From Frigidibacter sp. RF13 (GTDB taxonomy: Bacteria > Pseudomonadota > Alphaproteobacteria > Rhodobacterales > Rhodobacteraceae): DNA of 64,000 nt. The notes beneath the pieces are model-generated. The model was not told the DNA's origin. It did no database searches and worked only from the letters and a program-made list of their open reading frames with translations. Below are positions 48,603 through 59,543 of this stretch, one piece after another. Position 1 is the stretch's first letter. Every line of letters begins with the position of its first letter. The stretch is from contig NZ_JAPNUE010000004.1 in the NCBI RefSeq assembly GCF_026626305.1, forward strand, positions 62,001 through 126,000, read 5' to 3'. Both the position numbers and the translations under genes were made by a program.

Positions 48603-48675
48603 ACCCCCGTGAGGTATATGCGCCAAGATGAAAGGCGCGCTTTAGCAGGGCGGCGCCAGCGGCTATAGAGAGAGG

Positions 48676-50646
48676 ATGAGTCTGCCACCCGGATTTCTCG
48701 ACGAACTGCGCACCCGCGTGACGCTCTCTCGCGTCGTCGGGCGCAAGGTCACGTGGGATCAGCGGAAATCCAATCAGGCCAAGGGCGATCTCTGGGCGCC
48801 ATGCCCCTTCCATCAGGAAAAGACCGCCTCTTTCCATGTCGATGACCGGAAGGGTTATTATTACTGCTTCGGCTGCCATCAGAAGGGCGATGCGGTTTCC
48901 TTCCTTCGCGAGACCGAGAACCTGTCTTTCATGGAAGCGATCGAGGTTCTGGCCCGCGAGGCAGGCATGCAGATGCCCGCGGCCGACCCGAGGGCCGCCG
49001 AGCGGGCCGACCGGCGGACCGAGCTTGCGAAGGTGATGGAAGAGGCGGCGAAATTCTACCGTCTGCAGCTGAAAACGGCGGCGGGTGCGGCGGCGCGCGC
49101 CTATCTCGACGGTCGGAAACTGTCCGAGGCAGGCCGCGACCGGTTCGAGATCGGATTCGCGCCCGACGGCTGGCAGGGGCTTTGGGATCATCTGAAGGCC
49201 AAGGGGATTGCCGACGATCTGATCCTTGATGCGGGCCTCGCGAAACCATCGACCAAGGGTAAGGCGCCCTATGACACGTTCCGCAACCGCATCATCTATC
49301 CGATCCGCGACCCGCGCGGCCGCTGCATCGCCTTCGGCGGGCGGGCGATGGACCCGGGCGAAAGCGCCAAGTACCTGAATTCGCCCGAGACCGAACTCTT
49401 CGACAAGGGCCGCAGCCTTTATAATCATGGGCCTGCGCGCGAGGCCTGCGCCAAGGGCCAGCCGCTCATTGTCGCCGAAGGCTACATGGATGTGATCGCG
49501 CTTGTGGAGGCCGGTTTTGGGGGCGCGGTGGCGCCCCTCGGCACCGCGATCACCGAGGATCAGTTGCGCCTTCTCTGGCGGCTTTCGCCCGAGCCTCTGG
49601 TGATGCTCGACGGCGATACGGCAGGCATCCGTGCCGCGCTGCGGCTCATTGATCTTGCTCTGCCGGTGATGGAGGCGGGGCAGGGCCTCAGGTTCGTCAC
49701 GCTGCCTGAGGGCATGGACCCCGACGATCTGATCCGGTCGCGCGGGGCAGGGGCGATGAAGGAGGCGCTGGGCGCCGCCGAACCGATGGTGAACCTTCTC
49801 TGGCGGCGCGAGACCGAGGGCAAGGTGCTCGACAGTCCCGAGCGCCGCGCGGCACTCGACAAGGACTTGCGCGCGATCCTGAAGCGCATCGGTGACCCGT
49901 CGATCCGCGCCCATTATGGCGAGGAGATCAAGCGCCTGCGCCACACGCTTTTCGGCCATGGTGCGCCGGCACCGCGCGGCTTCACGCCGCGCCAGGGCAT
50001 GGGCCGTGGCGGGCGGGGCAGCTTTGCGCCGCCAGCGACGCCGCTGCCCGGAACCCGTGCCTCGCTTCTGGCCCGCATGGCGGATGGGCGGGCGGAGGAG
50101 GAATTGCGCGAGGCGATCATCCTTGCGATCTGCGCCACCCATCCCAATTTGGTGGTGGAATTCGAAAGCCAGCTCGAACGGTGCGCTCTGTTCGGACCGG
50201 GGCATGGTGCCCTGCGCGACGCGATGATCCATGCCGCGCATGAGGGGCTTCTGGCTCATTGCCCGCCCGACATATTCCGCCGGAAACTGCCGCCCGACGC
50301 CATCGGACATCTTGAAAAGCTGCTCTCCCTTCCCCACGTCCAGATCGCACCGCCGGTGCGCAATGCCAAGGATCATACGCTGGCCCGCATGTGCCTGGCT
50401 GAGGAATTCGCCAAGCTCGAGGCGCGGCGCGGCATCCGGGCGGAGGTCGAGGAAGCGATGGAAGATCTGACCGGCCTCGCCGATGAGGGCGTTACCTGGC
50501 GGCTCAGTCAGGCCGCCGAGGCGCGTCACCGCGCCGAACGTTCGCGCCTCGACGATGACAGCGACATGGGCGAGGACCGCGCGGCCCTTTCGGCCGGATT
50601 GCAGCGTCTGATCGATGATCAGGTTTGGCACAAGAAACGACACTGA
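48676..50646 (+). CDS. dnaG: DNA primase
   Basis: Makes RNA primers for replication with DnaB. 656 residues. The N-terminal CHC2 zinc finger has C43-P-F-H46, C64 and C67 (APCPFHQEKT, YYYCFGCHQKGD). The Toprim catalytic core shows VAEGYMDVIALVEAGFGGAV and LDGDTAGIRAA. A C-terminal helicase-binding part follows after a glycine-rich linker (RQGMGRGGRGSF). It opens the macromolecular-synthesis pair dnaG-rpoD; rpsU is absent, as in other alphaproteobacteria. Confidence 0.96.
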   Translation: MSLPPGFLDELRTRVTLSRVVGRKVTWDQRKSNQAKGDLWAPCPFHQEKTASFHVDDRKGYYYCFGCHQKGDAVSFLRETENLSFMEAIEVLAREAGMQMPAADPRAAERADRRTELAKVMEEAAKFYRLQLKTAAGAAARAYLDGRKLSEAGRDRFEIGFAPDGWQGLWDHLKAKGIADDLILDAGLAKPSTKGKAPYDTFRNRIIYPIRDPRGRCIAFGGRAMDPGESAKYLNSPETELFDKGRSLYNHGPAREACAKGQPLIVAEGYMDVIALVEAGFGGAVAPLGTAITEDQLRLLWRLSPEPLVMLDGDTAGIRAALRLIDLALPVMEAGQGLRFVTLPEGMDPDDLIRSRGAGAMKEALGAAEPMVNLLWRRETEGKVLDSPERRAALDKDLRAILKRIGDPSIRAHYGEEIKRLRHTLFGHGAPAPRGFTPRQGMGRGGRGSFAPPATPLPGTRASLLARMADGRAEEELREAIILAICATHPNLVVEFESQLERCALFGPGHGALRDAMIHAAHEGLLAHCPPDIFRRKLPPDAIGHLEKLLSLPHVQIAPPVRNAKDHTLARMCLAEEFAKLEARRGIRAEVEEAMEDLTGLADEGVTWRLSQAAEARHRAERSRLDDDSDMGEDRAALSAGLQRLIDDQVWHKKRH

Positions 50647-50668
50647 AACACAGCGTACGCGCGGCCCT

Positions 50669-50728
50669 TCGAATCAGTCGCGCGATTCGGTACAAACCGG
50701 ACAAGCGATTCGGGCCGCCGCCCGAATC
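50669..50728 (+). promoter_or_regulatory. Alternative hairpins between dnaG and rpoD
   Basis: CGAATC (50670-50675) pairs with GATTCG (50684-50689), and GATTCGGGC (50707-50715) pairs with GCCCGAATC (50720-50728). The inner arms share GATTCGG, so GATTCGG at 50684-50690 can instead pair with CCGAATC at 50722-50728. This gives two exclusive folds in the rpoD leader. It resembles an attenuation or processing site. Confidence 0.5.
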
Positions 50729-50754
50729 ACCACCCTCTGAAGACGGGAGCGCCC

Positions 50755-52743
<1,989 letters not shown>

Positions 52744-52868
52744 GTCCAATCGGGATTGCCTGCACCGGTGACAGAGGTCTCGCCCGCTGCATCCAGCAGT
52801 AGGAAAATCGCGTGCGCATCAGATTCGTGATATTCTGGCGCCGAGTCCTTGGCACAATGGGGGAAGCC

Positions 52869-53171
52869 ATGACCGCGATGAATGTTGTCCATATGCGCGT
52901 GAAACCGGGCAAGGAGGAGGAGTTCCTTCGCATCCACAGGGAATTCGCGGGCAAAACCATGCCCGGCCTCAGGAACTTCCAGGTGGTGAAATCGGGTGAG
53001 CGCAGCTTCGTTATCGTCGGTGACTGGGACAGCATGGATGCGCTCGTCGCATCGCGTCAGGCGATGATCGGTAATCTCGACCGGCTTCGCCCAGTACTCG
53101 AGGATCTGGGTGGCGGCCGCGGTGTGACCGAACCCTGGTCGGGCGAGGTGGTCCTGAACCTATCGTCCTGA
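52869..53171 (+). CDS. Antibiotic-biosynthesis-monooxygenase (ABM) domain protein
   Basis: Small cytosolic protein of 100 residues with a dimeric alpha-beta ABM fold: [43 protein letters not shown]. The family includes haem- and quinone-modifying monooxygenases, but many are uncharacterised. ATG at 52869 has GGGGGAAG upstream; in-frame ATG 52857 gives four more residues. It stands alone between rpoD and a tRNA, with a shared terminator downstream. Confidence 0.82.
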   Translation: MTAMNVVHMRVKPGKEEEFLRIHREFAGKTMPGLRNFQVVKSGERSFVIVGDWDSMDALVASRQAMIGNLDRLRPVLEDLGGGRGVTEPWSGEVVLNLSS

Positions 53172-53223
53172 GGCGCGAATATCCGCTGCCGCTATAGGAC
53201 AGGCAGCACTTGGGCCCGCAATG

Positions 53224-53253
53224 CAAAAGCGCGCCGGATCGGGCGCGCTTTTG
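53224..53253. terminator. Bidirectional terminator between ABM gene and tRNA-Val
   Basis: CAAAAGCGCGCC (53224-53235) and GGCGCGCTTTTG (53242-53253) are exact reverse complements with a GGATCG loop. A-run on one arm and T-run on the other let it work in both directions: for the rightward ABM gene and the leftward tRNA-Val. Confidence 0.85.
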
Positions 53254-53261
53254 AGGAAGAA

Positions 53262-53336
53262 TGGTGGGCGATAACGGATTTGAACCGCTGACATCTTCGA
53301 TGTGAACGAAGCGCTCTACCGCTGAGCTAATCGCCC
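53262..53336 (-). tRNA. tRNA-Val (CAC)
   Basis: 75 nt on the minus strand with encoded CCA and discriminator A. Acceptor GGGCGAT/ATCGCCC, D-arm with TTAGCTCAGCGGTAGAGCG, anticodon arm CTTCG-TTCACAT-CGAAG giving CAC, and T-loop TTCAAAT. Ends beside a bidirectional terminator. Confidence 0.95.
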
Positions 53337-53348
53337 GGTTTGCGGCTC

Positions 53349-53744
53349 TTAACTCGCTTCGCCGCCCTCTGCAAGAGGGGCGTCGACCTTTCGCGCCGGG
53401 CCGCCGCGCTTCAGCTTCAGGGTCAGCATCGCGCCCTGCGCGCCGTGCTTCACCTTGCCGATCCGCACCCGGCCGAGCGGCGGCAGGTTCAGGCTCTGGC
53501 CCGCATCCAGCGCCTCGGCGATCACCGCGAGTGCCGCTTCGATCACCGGTTTCGCCGCCGGTTTCTTGGCGCCTGACCGGCTCGCCGCGCGCTCAACCAG
53601 ATCGCGAAGCTTCAGGACCGTGGCAGCCTCGTCCCTATCCGCGGTATTGGCGCCTGCTTCCGCGGGCTTCTCTGCCGCCTTGGCCGGGCGCTTGCGGGCA
53701 GGCTTCGGCGCATCGGCCGGTGTCTTGGTCTTCATGGCAGGCAT
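53349..53744 (-). CDS. HU/IHF-family DNA-binding protein with a Lys/Ala-rich N-terminal tail
   Basis: 131 residues. The second half has the HU/IHF fold: TVLKLRDLVERAASRSGAKK, KPVIEAALAVIAEALDAG, then the beta-arm region NLPPLGRVRIGKVKHG. The first ~40 residues are rich in Lys, Ala and Pro (PARKRPAKAAEKPAEAG), like eukaryotic histone tails or some alphaproteobacterial HU variants. It probably binds the nucleoid. ATG at 53744 follows GGAGTGACCC. Located between tRNA-Val and lon; a terminator separates it from lon, so it has its own transcript. Confidence 0.75.
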   Translation of the reverse strand: MPAMKTKTPADAPKPARKRPAKAAEKPAEAGANTADRDEAATVLKLRDLVERAASRSGAKKPAAKPVIEAALAVIAEALDAGQSLNLPPLGRVRIGKVKHGAQGAMLTLKLKRGGPARKVDAPLAEGGEAS

Positions 53745-53798
53745 GGGTCACTCCTTCACTTCGCGATTAGTGCCCGGCCGATGGTTTCGCGCAAGAAA

Positions 53799-53824
53799 AA
53801 AGGCGGCCCCGAAGGGCCGCCTTT
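53799..53824 (-). terminator. Terminator of lon
   Basis: AAAGGCGGCCC (53799-53809) pairs with GGGCCGCCTTT (53814-53824); read leftward this is stem, TTCG loop, stem, then TTTTT, 7 nt after the lon stop. Confidence 0.92.
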
Positions 53825-53830
53825 GTGGTG

Positions 53831-56236
53831 TCAGTGGGCGGTGGCGCCCGATCCCTCGGGCCGCTCGGCGGCGGCCTTCGCCGCCAGCTCCTCCGCCTCC
53901 TCGTCCCAGACGACCGGCTCGGGTTGGCGCACCAGCGCGCGGGCCAGAACCTCGCGGACATGGGAGACGGGCACGATCTCGAGCCCCGCCTTCACATTGT
54001 CCGGAATCTCCGGCAGATCGCGGGCGTTTTCTTCCGGGATGAAGACGGTCTTGATGCCGCCGCGCAGCGCGGCCAGCAGCTTCTCCTTCAACCCGCCGAT
54101 CGCCAGCGCATTGCCGCGCAGCGTGACCTCGCCGGTCATGGCGATGTCCTTCCTGACCGGGATGCCGGTGATGACCGAGACGATCGAGGTTACCATCGCC
54201 AGACCCGCCGACGGCCCGTCCTTAGGTGTCGCGCCTTCGGGCACATGGACGTGGATGTCCATCTTCTCGAACTTCGGCGGCCTCACACCCAGTTCCGGGC
54301 TGACCGAACGGACATAGCTTGCCGCTGCCTCGATCGATTCCTTCATCACATCGCCGAGCTTGCCGGTGGTCTTCATCCGGCCCTTGCCGGGCAGTTTCAG
54401 CGCCTCGATCTGCAGAAGATCGCCGCCCACCGACGTCCATGCGAGGCCGGTGACGACGCCCACCTGATCTTCCTTCTCGGCGAGGCCATAGCGGAAGCGC
54501 TTCACACCCAGATAATCTTCCAAGACTGCAGGCGTGATCTCGACCTTGGCCACCTCTTTCTTGAGGATCTTGGTCAGGCCTTTCCGCGCCAGCTTGGAAA
54601 TCTCGCGTTCCAGGTTCCTGACGCCCGCCTCGCGGGTATAGGTGCGTACCATTTCGGTCAGCGCCTCGTCGGTAACCTTGAACTCGCCCTTCTTCAGCCC
54701 GTGGTTCTTGATCTGCTTGGGCAGCAGGTGTTGCTTGGCGATCTCGCGCTTCTCATCCTCGGTGTAGCCCGCGAGCGGGATGATCTCCATCCGGTCGAGC
54801 AGCGGCCCGGGCATGTTGTAGCTGTTGGCCGTGGTGATGAACATCACGTTCGAGAGGTCATATTCGACCTCAAGATAATGGTCGACGAAGGTCGCGTTCT
54901 GTTCGGGGTCCAGCACCTCCAGCATCGCCGAGGCGGGGTCGCCGCGGAAATCCTGCCCCATCTTGTCGATCTCATCGAGCAGGATGAGCGGATTGGTGGT
55001 CTTGGCCTTCTTCAGCGCCTGGATGATCTTGCCGGGCATCGAGCCGATATAGGTCCGGCGGTGGCCGCGGATCTCGCTTTCGTCGCGCACGCCGCCAAGC
55101 GAGATGCGAATGAACTCGCGCCCCGTGGCCTTGGCGACCGATTTGCCGAGCGACGTCTTGCCGACGCCGGGCGGGCCGACGAGACAGAGGATCGGGCCTT
55201 TCAGCGAGGATTGGCGCGCCTGAACGGCGAGATATTCGACGATCCGCTCCTTGACCTTCTCAAGCCCGTAGTGGTCGGCATCCAGCACCGATTGGGCCGC
55301 ACGCAGGTCTTTCTTGACGCGGCTCTTCACGCCCCAGGGCAGCGACAGAAGCCAGTCAAGGTAGTTCCGCACCACCGTCGCCTCGGCCGACATCGGCGAC
55401 ATCGACTTCAGCTTCTTCAGTTCGGCCTCGGCCTTTTCCCGTGCTTCCTTGGAAAACTTGGTCTTGGCGATCTTTTCCTGAAGCTCGTTGATCTCGTTCT
55501 GGCCGTCCTCGCCGTCGCCCAGCTCCTTCTGAATGGCCTTCATCTGCTCATTCAGATAGTACTCGCGCTGGGTCTTCTCCATCTGGGTCTTGACGCGGGA
55601 CTTGATCTTCTTCTCGACCTGCAGGACCGACATTTCGCCCTGCATCAGGCCATAGACCTTCTCAAGCCGCTCGCCCACGTCGAGCGTTTCCAAAAGCTCC
55701 TGCTTCTGGCCGACATTCACGCCCAGATGGCCCGAGACGAGGTCGGCGAGCTTCGCGGGCTCGCGCGCCTCGGCCACGGCCGACAAAGCCTCTTCGGGGA
55801 CGTTCTTCTTGATCTTGGCATATTTCTCGAACTCGTCGCCGACCGAGCGCAGAAGCGCCTCGACGACCGACCGTTCGCCGGGTGTCTCGTCCAGCGCCTC
55901 GGCCTCCGCCTCGAAGAAATCGGGGTTTTCTATGAATTCGGTAATCCGCACGCGCGTGCGGCCCTCGACCAGCACCTTCACGGTGCCGTCGGGCAGCTTC
56001 AGAAGCTGCAGTACATTGGCAAGAACGCCGGTACGGTAGATACCCTCGGTGGTCGGGTCATCGACCGTCGGGTCGATCTGCGACGACAGCAGGATCTGCC
56101 GGTCGTCCTTCATCACCTCTTCGAGCGCCCGCACCGACCTTTCGCGCCCCACGAAGAGCGGCACGATCATATGCGGGAACACCACGATATCGCGCAGCGG
56201 CAATACCGGGTAGCTCTGGGTCGCATGGTCTGTCAT
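53831..56236 (-). CDS. lon: ATP-dependent protease Lon
   Basis: Cytosolic AAA+ protease that degrades misfolded and regulatory proteins, 801 residues. N-domain [23 protein letters not shown]+ Walker [12 protein letters not shown] with Walker [12 protein letters not shown], and the C-terminal protease with the catalytic Ser in [12 protein letters not shown] and Lys further on ([14 protein letters not shown]). ATG at 56236 follows AAGGAAACG; the longer reading frame is not needed. Promoter at 56314-56342 and terminator at 53799 make it a single-gene transcript. The LuxI-type gene is its upstream, same-strand neighbour. Confidence 0.97.
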   Translation of the reverse strand: MTDHATQSYPVLPLRDIVVFPHMIVPLFVGRERSVRALEEVMKDDRQILLSSQIDPTVDDPTTEGIYRTGVLANVLQLLKLPDGTVKVLVEGRTRVRITEFIENPDFFEAEAEALDETPGERSVVEALLRSVGDEFEKYAKIKKNVPEEALSAVAEAREPAKLADLVSGHLGVNVGQKQELLETLDVGERLEKVYGLMQGEMSVLQVEKKIKSRVKTQMEKTQREYYLNEQMKAIQKELGDGEDGQNEINELQEKIAKTKFSKEAREKAEAELKKLKSMSPMSAEATVVRNYLDWLLSLPWGVKSRVKKDLRAAQSVLDADHYGLEKVKERIVEYLAVQARQSSLKGPILCLVGPPGVGKTSLGKSVAKATGREFIRISLGGVRDESEIRGHRRTYIGSMPGKIIQALKKAKTTNPLILLDEIDKMGQDFRGDPASAMLEVLDPEQNATFVDHYLEVEYDLSNVMFITTANSYNMPGPLLDRMEIIPLAGYTEDEKREIAKQHLLPKQIKNHGLKKGEFKVTDEALTEMVRTYTREAGVRNLEREISKLARKGLTKILKKEVAKVEITPAVLEDYLGVKRFRYGLAEKEDQVGVVTGLAWTSVGGDLLQIEALKLPGKGRMKTTGKLGDVMKESIEAAASYVRSVSPELGVRPPKFEKMDIHVHVPEGATPKDGPSAGLAMVTSIVSVITGIPVRKDIAMTGEVTLRGNALAIGGLKEKLLAALRGGIKTVFIPEENARDLPEIPDNVKAGLEIVPVSHVREVLARALVRQPEPVVWDEEAEELAAKAAAERPEGSGATAH

Positions 56237-56313
56237 TCGCGTTTCCTTAGGTCTTGCAGGAAAGCACCGGCCCCGGTGATCGGCAGCCCCGGCTTTCCCC
56301 TGTTCAGGCACCG

Positions 56314-56342
56314 TATCTAAGCGCAGCGCCTGTTCACTTCAA
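56314..56342 (-). promoter_or_regulatory. Promoter of lon
   Basis: Leftward TTGAAG and TAGATA, exactly 17 bp apart (on the plus strand CTTCAA at 56337-56342 and TATCTA at 56314-56319). It lies about 78 bp before the lon start. A sigma-32 form is not clear. Confidence 0.55.
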
Positions 56343-56457
56343 CCAGCGCCGGGTTGTTCGGAAGAATAGCTTCCACGCCGGGCAGCACAAGCGGGAACCC
56401 GGTTTCATGACAGGGTCCGCCGACGGCCTCGGCAATCGGCGGATTGGCGGGTACCGC

Positions 56458-57060
56458 TTATTCGGCCGCGATCCGCATATCTTCGACCGGCATCTGCAGG
56501 ACGGCATAACACCGCCCGTCCTCCTTGCCGTAATAGGGCTCGGATATACGATTGACCGGCCAGCCCAACTGACGCATGGCCCGAACCAGAAGGACCGGGG
56601 CGATGGCGATCAGCTCGCTGGCGCCATGGCGGCGGGCAATGTCGGACACCCCCTGCATGACCAGCGACAGAACGCGCCCGCGATCGGCGTGATTGTCGAC
56701 GGAATCCGCCGTAATCAGCCGCGTGCATTCCCAGACCTGCGGCGTCACCATGCCGTTTTGCAGCAACCCGGTCGGGATGCCCGGCAGTTTTCCCGCCACC
56801 GCGTCGCGGATCATGTAGGTATGTTCCCCCCAACGCGAGGTTGTGGGCATGGCGCGCGCCCCGCCGACGACCTTTCCATCCTTCATGACCAGCGAATAGT
56901 GGGCCATGGGATTGTCGTACTGGTCCATTTCGACCGCTTCGTTATGGGGAATGTCCCAGTGAAGCGTGTCGACGAAATACTGCTTTCTCAACCTGAGATA
57001 ATCGTAAAAGGCGGACCCATACCGGTACATGTCGGACAGATCGAACGTGATGTTGTACAT
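56458..57060 (-). CDS. Acyl-homoserine-lactone synthase, LuxI family
   Basis: Makes AHL quorum-sensing signals from S-adenosylmethionine and acyl-ACP. 200 residues with the invariant LuxI residues visible: R25, F29, W35, D46, D49, R69, E111 and R114 (e.g. YLRLRKQYFVDTLHW, MDQYDNPMAHYSLV, GGARAMPTT, VWECTRL). ATG at 57060 follows AAAGGAGGGG. No LuxR gene occurs in the window. Gap to lon is 221 bp on the same strand. Acyl length cannot be read from the sequence. Confidence 0.92.
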   Translation of the reverse strand: MYNITFDLSDMYRYGSAFYDYLRLRKQYFVDTLHWDIPHNEAVEMDQYDNPMAHYSLVMKDGKVVGGARAMPTTSRWGEHTYMIRDAVAGKLPGIPTGLLQNGMVTPQVWECTRLITADSVDNHADRGRVLSLVMQGVSDIARRHGASELIAIAPVLLVRAMRQLGWPVNRISEPYYGKEDGRCYAVLQMPVEDMRIAAE

Positions 57061-57424
57061 GGTTGCCCCTCCTTTTAAGGCACGGTTATTAGACAACCAT
57101 TCAGAAACGATTGATAACTTAAAAAGAGACTAAAATTTTAAGTGTACCACCTCAGGATGCGCGAATTTCCTTGGCTGCGCTGGCCCTCTCGCGGCCATTG
57201 CGGCAAGCGGTATAACCACCCTTGGGTCTCGGATGGCTCTGGCGGATCCGTTTTCGGCCGCTGCGGCCACCGGCCGCGCGCTTGTGCGCTCTTAGGCCCT
57301 TGCCTTGCAGGCGCTTCCGGCTTAGTCCAGCCGCGTCCTCTTCTGCCTGCCGTCGCTCAGGACAGCGCGACAGGCGCGGCGGCTCTGCCGGAAGGGGGTG
57401 GCCCGAAGCCGTGGAAACCCGCCG
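57061..57424. other. Intergenic region upstream of the LuxI-type gene
   Basis: 364 bp without a convincing gene. Near the luxI-type start it is AT-rich and contains ACTTAAAA (57117-57124) and TTTTAAGT (57136-57143), exact reverse complements 11 bp apart, a possible operator. The GC-rich right part (57180-57424) leads to the chorismate mutase gene and shows no recognisable coding or RNA element. Confidence 0.45.
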
Positions 57425-57727
57425 ATGACCGATCAGCCCCGAGATCCCAGCGCCTGCCGCTCGATGGAGGATGTCCGCGCCGGGATCGATCAGGTCGACG
57501 CCCAACTCGTGGCGCTATTGAAACGCCGCGTGGGCTATATCGACCGCGCGGCCGAGATCAAGCGGCCGCTGAAGCTCCCCGCCCGCATAGACTGGCGCGT
57601 CGAGGAGGTGGTGGCGAAGGTCCGCGCACGGGCCGAGGCCGAGGGGCTCGATCCCGACCTTGCCGAAACCATCTGGCGACATCTGATCGACTGGTCGATC
57701 GCGCGCGAGGAGCGCGCGCTCGGCTAG
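57425..57727 (+). CDS. Chorismate mutase (AroQ/PchB type)
   Basis: 100-residue all-helical chorismate mutase domain: SMEDVRAGIDQVDAQLVALL, KRRVGYIDRAAEIKR, and RIDWRVEEVVAKVRARAEA. The residues Arg, Lys and Gln/Glu of the active site can be matched (R18-, R35/K-, etc. approximately). It converts chorismate to prephenate, or in the PchB branch acts as isochorismate-pyruvate lyase; the latter is not excluded. Start ATG 57425. Stands between the luxI-type gene (divergent) and the DeoR gene (convergent). Confidence 0.85.
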   Translation: MTDQPRDPSACRSMEDVRAGIDQVDAQLVALLKRRVGYIDRAAEIKRPLKLPARIDWRVEEVVAKVRARAEAEGLDPDLAETIWRHLIDWSIAREERALG

Positions 57728-57733
57728 GCCATC

Positions 57734-58486
57734 TCAGGTGACCGACAGGTTCGCGCCCGCCGCGGCCAGCGCCTCGGCAATATCGGCAGGCGGCGCGGCA
57801 TCGGTGACAAGATCGGTGATAGCCGCGAACGGACAGACCGCGATCAGGCCGCGCCGCCCGAATTTCGTATGATCGGTCACCACCACGCGCCGCTCGCCGC
57901 GTTCAAGGATCGTGCGGGCAAAGACCGCTTCTTCCAGATCGAAATCCATCACGCCGGACGCATCCACCGCGCCCGCCGAGATCACAGAATGCGCGACCGA
58001 GAATTGCTGCACGAACTCAAGCGCCGACGTGCCGAAGGCCGCGCCGGAATCCGGGCGCAACTCGCCCCCGGCCATATAGACGCGGTTGCCGTTCTGGGTG
58101 GCGAGCGTGCGGGCAATGTCGGAGGAATTGGTGATGACTGTCAGCTTGCGGTGATGGACCAGCTCACGCGCAAGAAAACTCGTCGTCGTGCCGGTGTCCA
58201 GCATCACCGCCTCGCCATCGCGGATCGTTGCAGCGACCGCGCGCGCGATCCGGCGCTTGGCGTCCGCATTCTCGCGCATCCGCTTCTGGAACGGCGCCTC
58301 GCCCACTTGACCGGCGAGCCCCACCGCGCCATGGATGCGCAGGACCTGACCCGCCTCCTCAAGCGGGCGCACATCACGCCGCACCGTCTCATGCGAGACG
58401 TCGAGCGCGCGGGCCAGCGCCGAAAGCGGCATCATGCCGTTCGCTTCGAGAAGCTTGAGAATTGCCGCGTGGCGTTTGGACAGCAT
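57734..58486 (-). CDS. DeoR/GlpR family transcriptional regulator
   Basis: 250 residues. The winged HTH is at about 5-57 (RHAAILKLLEANGMMPLSAL, VSHETVRRDVRPLEEAG), followed by the DeoR sensor domain with a sugar-phosphate pocket: MLDTGTTTSFLAREL, VITNSSDIARTL, VTDHTKFGRRGLI. Start ATG 58486 after CGGGGGACC. It diverges from the kinase-deaminase pair and probably represses it and itself through TTTCGTGG...CCACGAAA inverted half-sites. Effector unknown. Confidence 0.9.
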   Translation of the reverse strand: MLSKRHAAILKLLEANGMMPLSALARALDVSHETVRRDVRPLEEAGQVLRIHGAVGLAGQVGEAPFQKRMRENADAKRRIARAVAATIRDGEAVMLDTGTTTSFLARELVHHRKLTVITNSSDIARTLATQNGNRVYMAGGELRPDSGAAFGTSALEFVQQFSVAHSVISAGAVDASGVMDFDLEEAVFARTILERGERRVVVTDHTKFGRRGLIAVCPFAAITDLVTDAAPPADIAEALAAAGANLSVT

Positions 58487-58499
58487 CAGGTCCCCCGGA

Positions 58500-58594
58500 T
58501 TTCGTGGGAACTTTAGGATTTTATGGGTCATTTGGCAAGAAACGGGCGCGTTACGGGCGGCAAAGCCAAGAATTTCCACGAAAGCCGATTGACA
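58500..58594 (+). promoter_or_regulatory. Candidate DeoR operators and promoter
   Basis: TTTCGTGG (58500-58507) and CCACGAAA (58576-58583) are exact reverse complements 68 bp apart in the DeoR-kinase intergenic region. A -35-like TTGACA lies at 58589-58594, though the following -10 box is poor. TTTCG-type half-sites are usual for GlpR/DeoR regulators. Confidence 0.45.
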
Positions 58595-58638
58595 GGGCGC
58601 GGCCGGGCCGGAAAGCTCGGTCGAAAGGGGGAGGAGCC

Positions 58639-59520
58639 ATGAGCCTTGAGAGGATCCGTGCGTTGCCTTGCTGGCAGGGCGAGATCGAGGCCCTGCCGCT
58701 GAAGGGCGGCCTCTCGAACGAAAGCTGGAAGGTGACCGACGGGCGTGGCGCCCATGTGGTGCGCTTCGGCGTCGATTTCCCTTTCCATCACGTTTTCCGT
58801 GACCGCGAACTGGCCGCCGCCCGCGCTGCCCATGCCGCCGGTTTCGCGCCAGAGGTCGAATGGGCGGGCGAGGGGGCTATGGTGTCGGCATTCCTCGACG
58901 CCCGCACCTGGACCGAGACCGACATGCGCGCCAATCCCGACCGGATAGGGCGGCTTCTCGCAGACTTCCACGGCCGGATGCTGACGCATCTGGAAGGGCC
59001 GGGTGCGGTCTTCTGGGTCTTTCATGTGATCCGCGATTATGGCCGCACGCTTGCCGCCCACCGCAGCCGCTTCGCGGCCGAACTGCCGCGCCTTCTCGCC
59101 GTGAATGCGGCGCTGGAGGCGGCGCAGATTCCGCTGCCGATCATCGTCGGTCATCACGACCTGCTGCCAGGGAACTTCCTTGAGGCAGACGGGCGGCTCT
59201 GGTTGATCGATTTCGAATATGCAGGCTTCGGGACGGCGATGTTCGACCTCGCCAGTGCGGCGGGCAACGGCGGCATGGCGCTGGTGCAAGAAGGAACGAT
59301 GATCGAAGCCTATCTCGGCGCCGCGCCCGACGCGGCCTTCCTGAAAAGCTTCGCTGCAATGAAATGCGCGGCCCTGATGCGCGAGGCGATGTGGGCGATG
59401 GTGTCGGAAATCTTCCTCGCCGCGCCCGGAGCAGACTACGACACTCACGCCCGCGACTATCTGGGAAGGTTCGAAACAGCGCTTGGCGACTATCGGCAGC
59501 GTCACGGAGCACTCGACTGA
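58639..59520 (+). CDS. Choline/aminoglycoside-kinase-like phosphotransferase
   Basis: APH-fold kinase of 293 residues. LKGGLSNESWKVTDG is the nucleotide loop, the catalytic loop is HHDLLPGNFL (H-x-D-x-x-x-x-N), and WLIDFEYAGFG holds the Mg-binding Asp. It resembles choline, ethanolamine or sugar kinases; antibiotic resistance is unlikely. ATG 58639 follows GGAGGAG. The deaminase gene begins 23 bp later on the same strand; both lie opposite the DeoR regulator, which should control them. Substrate not identifiable. Confidence 0.87.
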   Translation: MSLERIRALPCWQGEIEALPLKGGLSNESWKVTDGRGAHVVRFGVDFPFHHVFRDRELAAARAAHAAGFAPEVEWAGEGAMVSAFLDARTWTETDMRANPDRIGRLLADFHGRMLTHLEGPGAVFWVFHVIRDYGRTLAAHRSRFAAELPRLLAVNAALEAAQIPLPIIVGHHDLLPGNFLEADGRLWLIDFEYAGFGTAMFDLASAAGNGGMALVQEGTMIEAYLGAAPDAAFLKSFAAMKCAALMREAMWAMVSEIFLAAPGADYDTHARDYLGRFETALGDYRQRHGALD

Positions 59521-59543
59521 GAGTGCAGGCTCAGGAGGCCATC

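Noticed and set aside
48591..48640. Possible common extragenic motif ending in CGCCAAGATGAAAGGCG after soxG
   Set aside because: It resembles an end-of-gene motif I associate with Rhodobacterales, but only one copy occurs here, so it cannot be supported as a repeat.
45543..50643. Very long leftward open frames opposite soxA, soxG and dnaG
   Set aside because: Stop-free because of the GC-rich codons of the real genes; translations are rich in Arg, His and Gly and match no family.
53825..56320. Rightward 831-codon frame opposite lon
   Set aside because: Pure antisense of the lon gene, with no start signal and no domain.
57152..57505. Leftward basic 117-codon frame overlapping the chorismate mutase start
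   Set aside because: Arg-rich shadow without motif or start signal.
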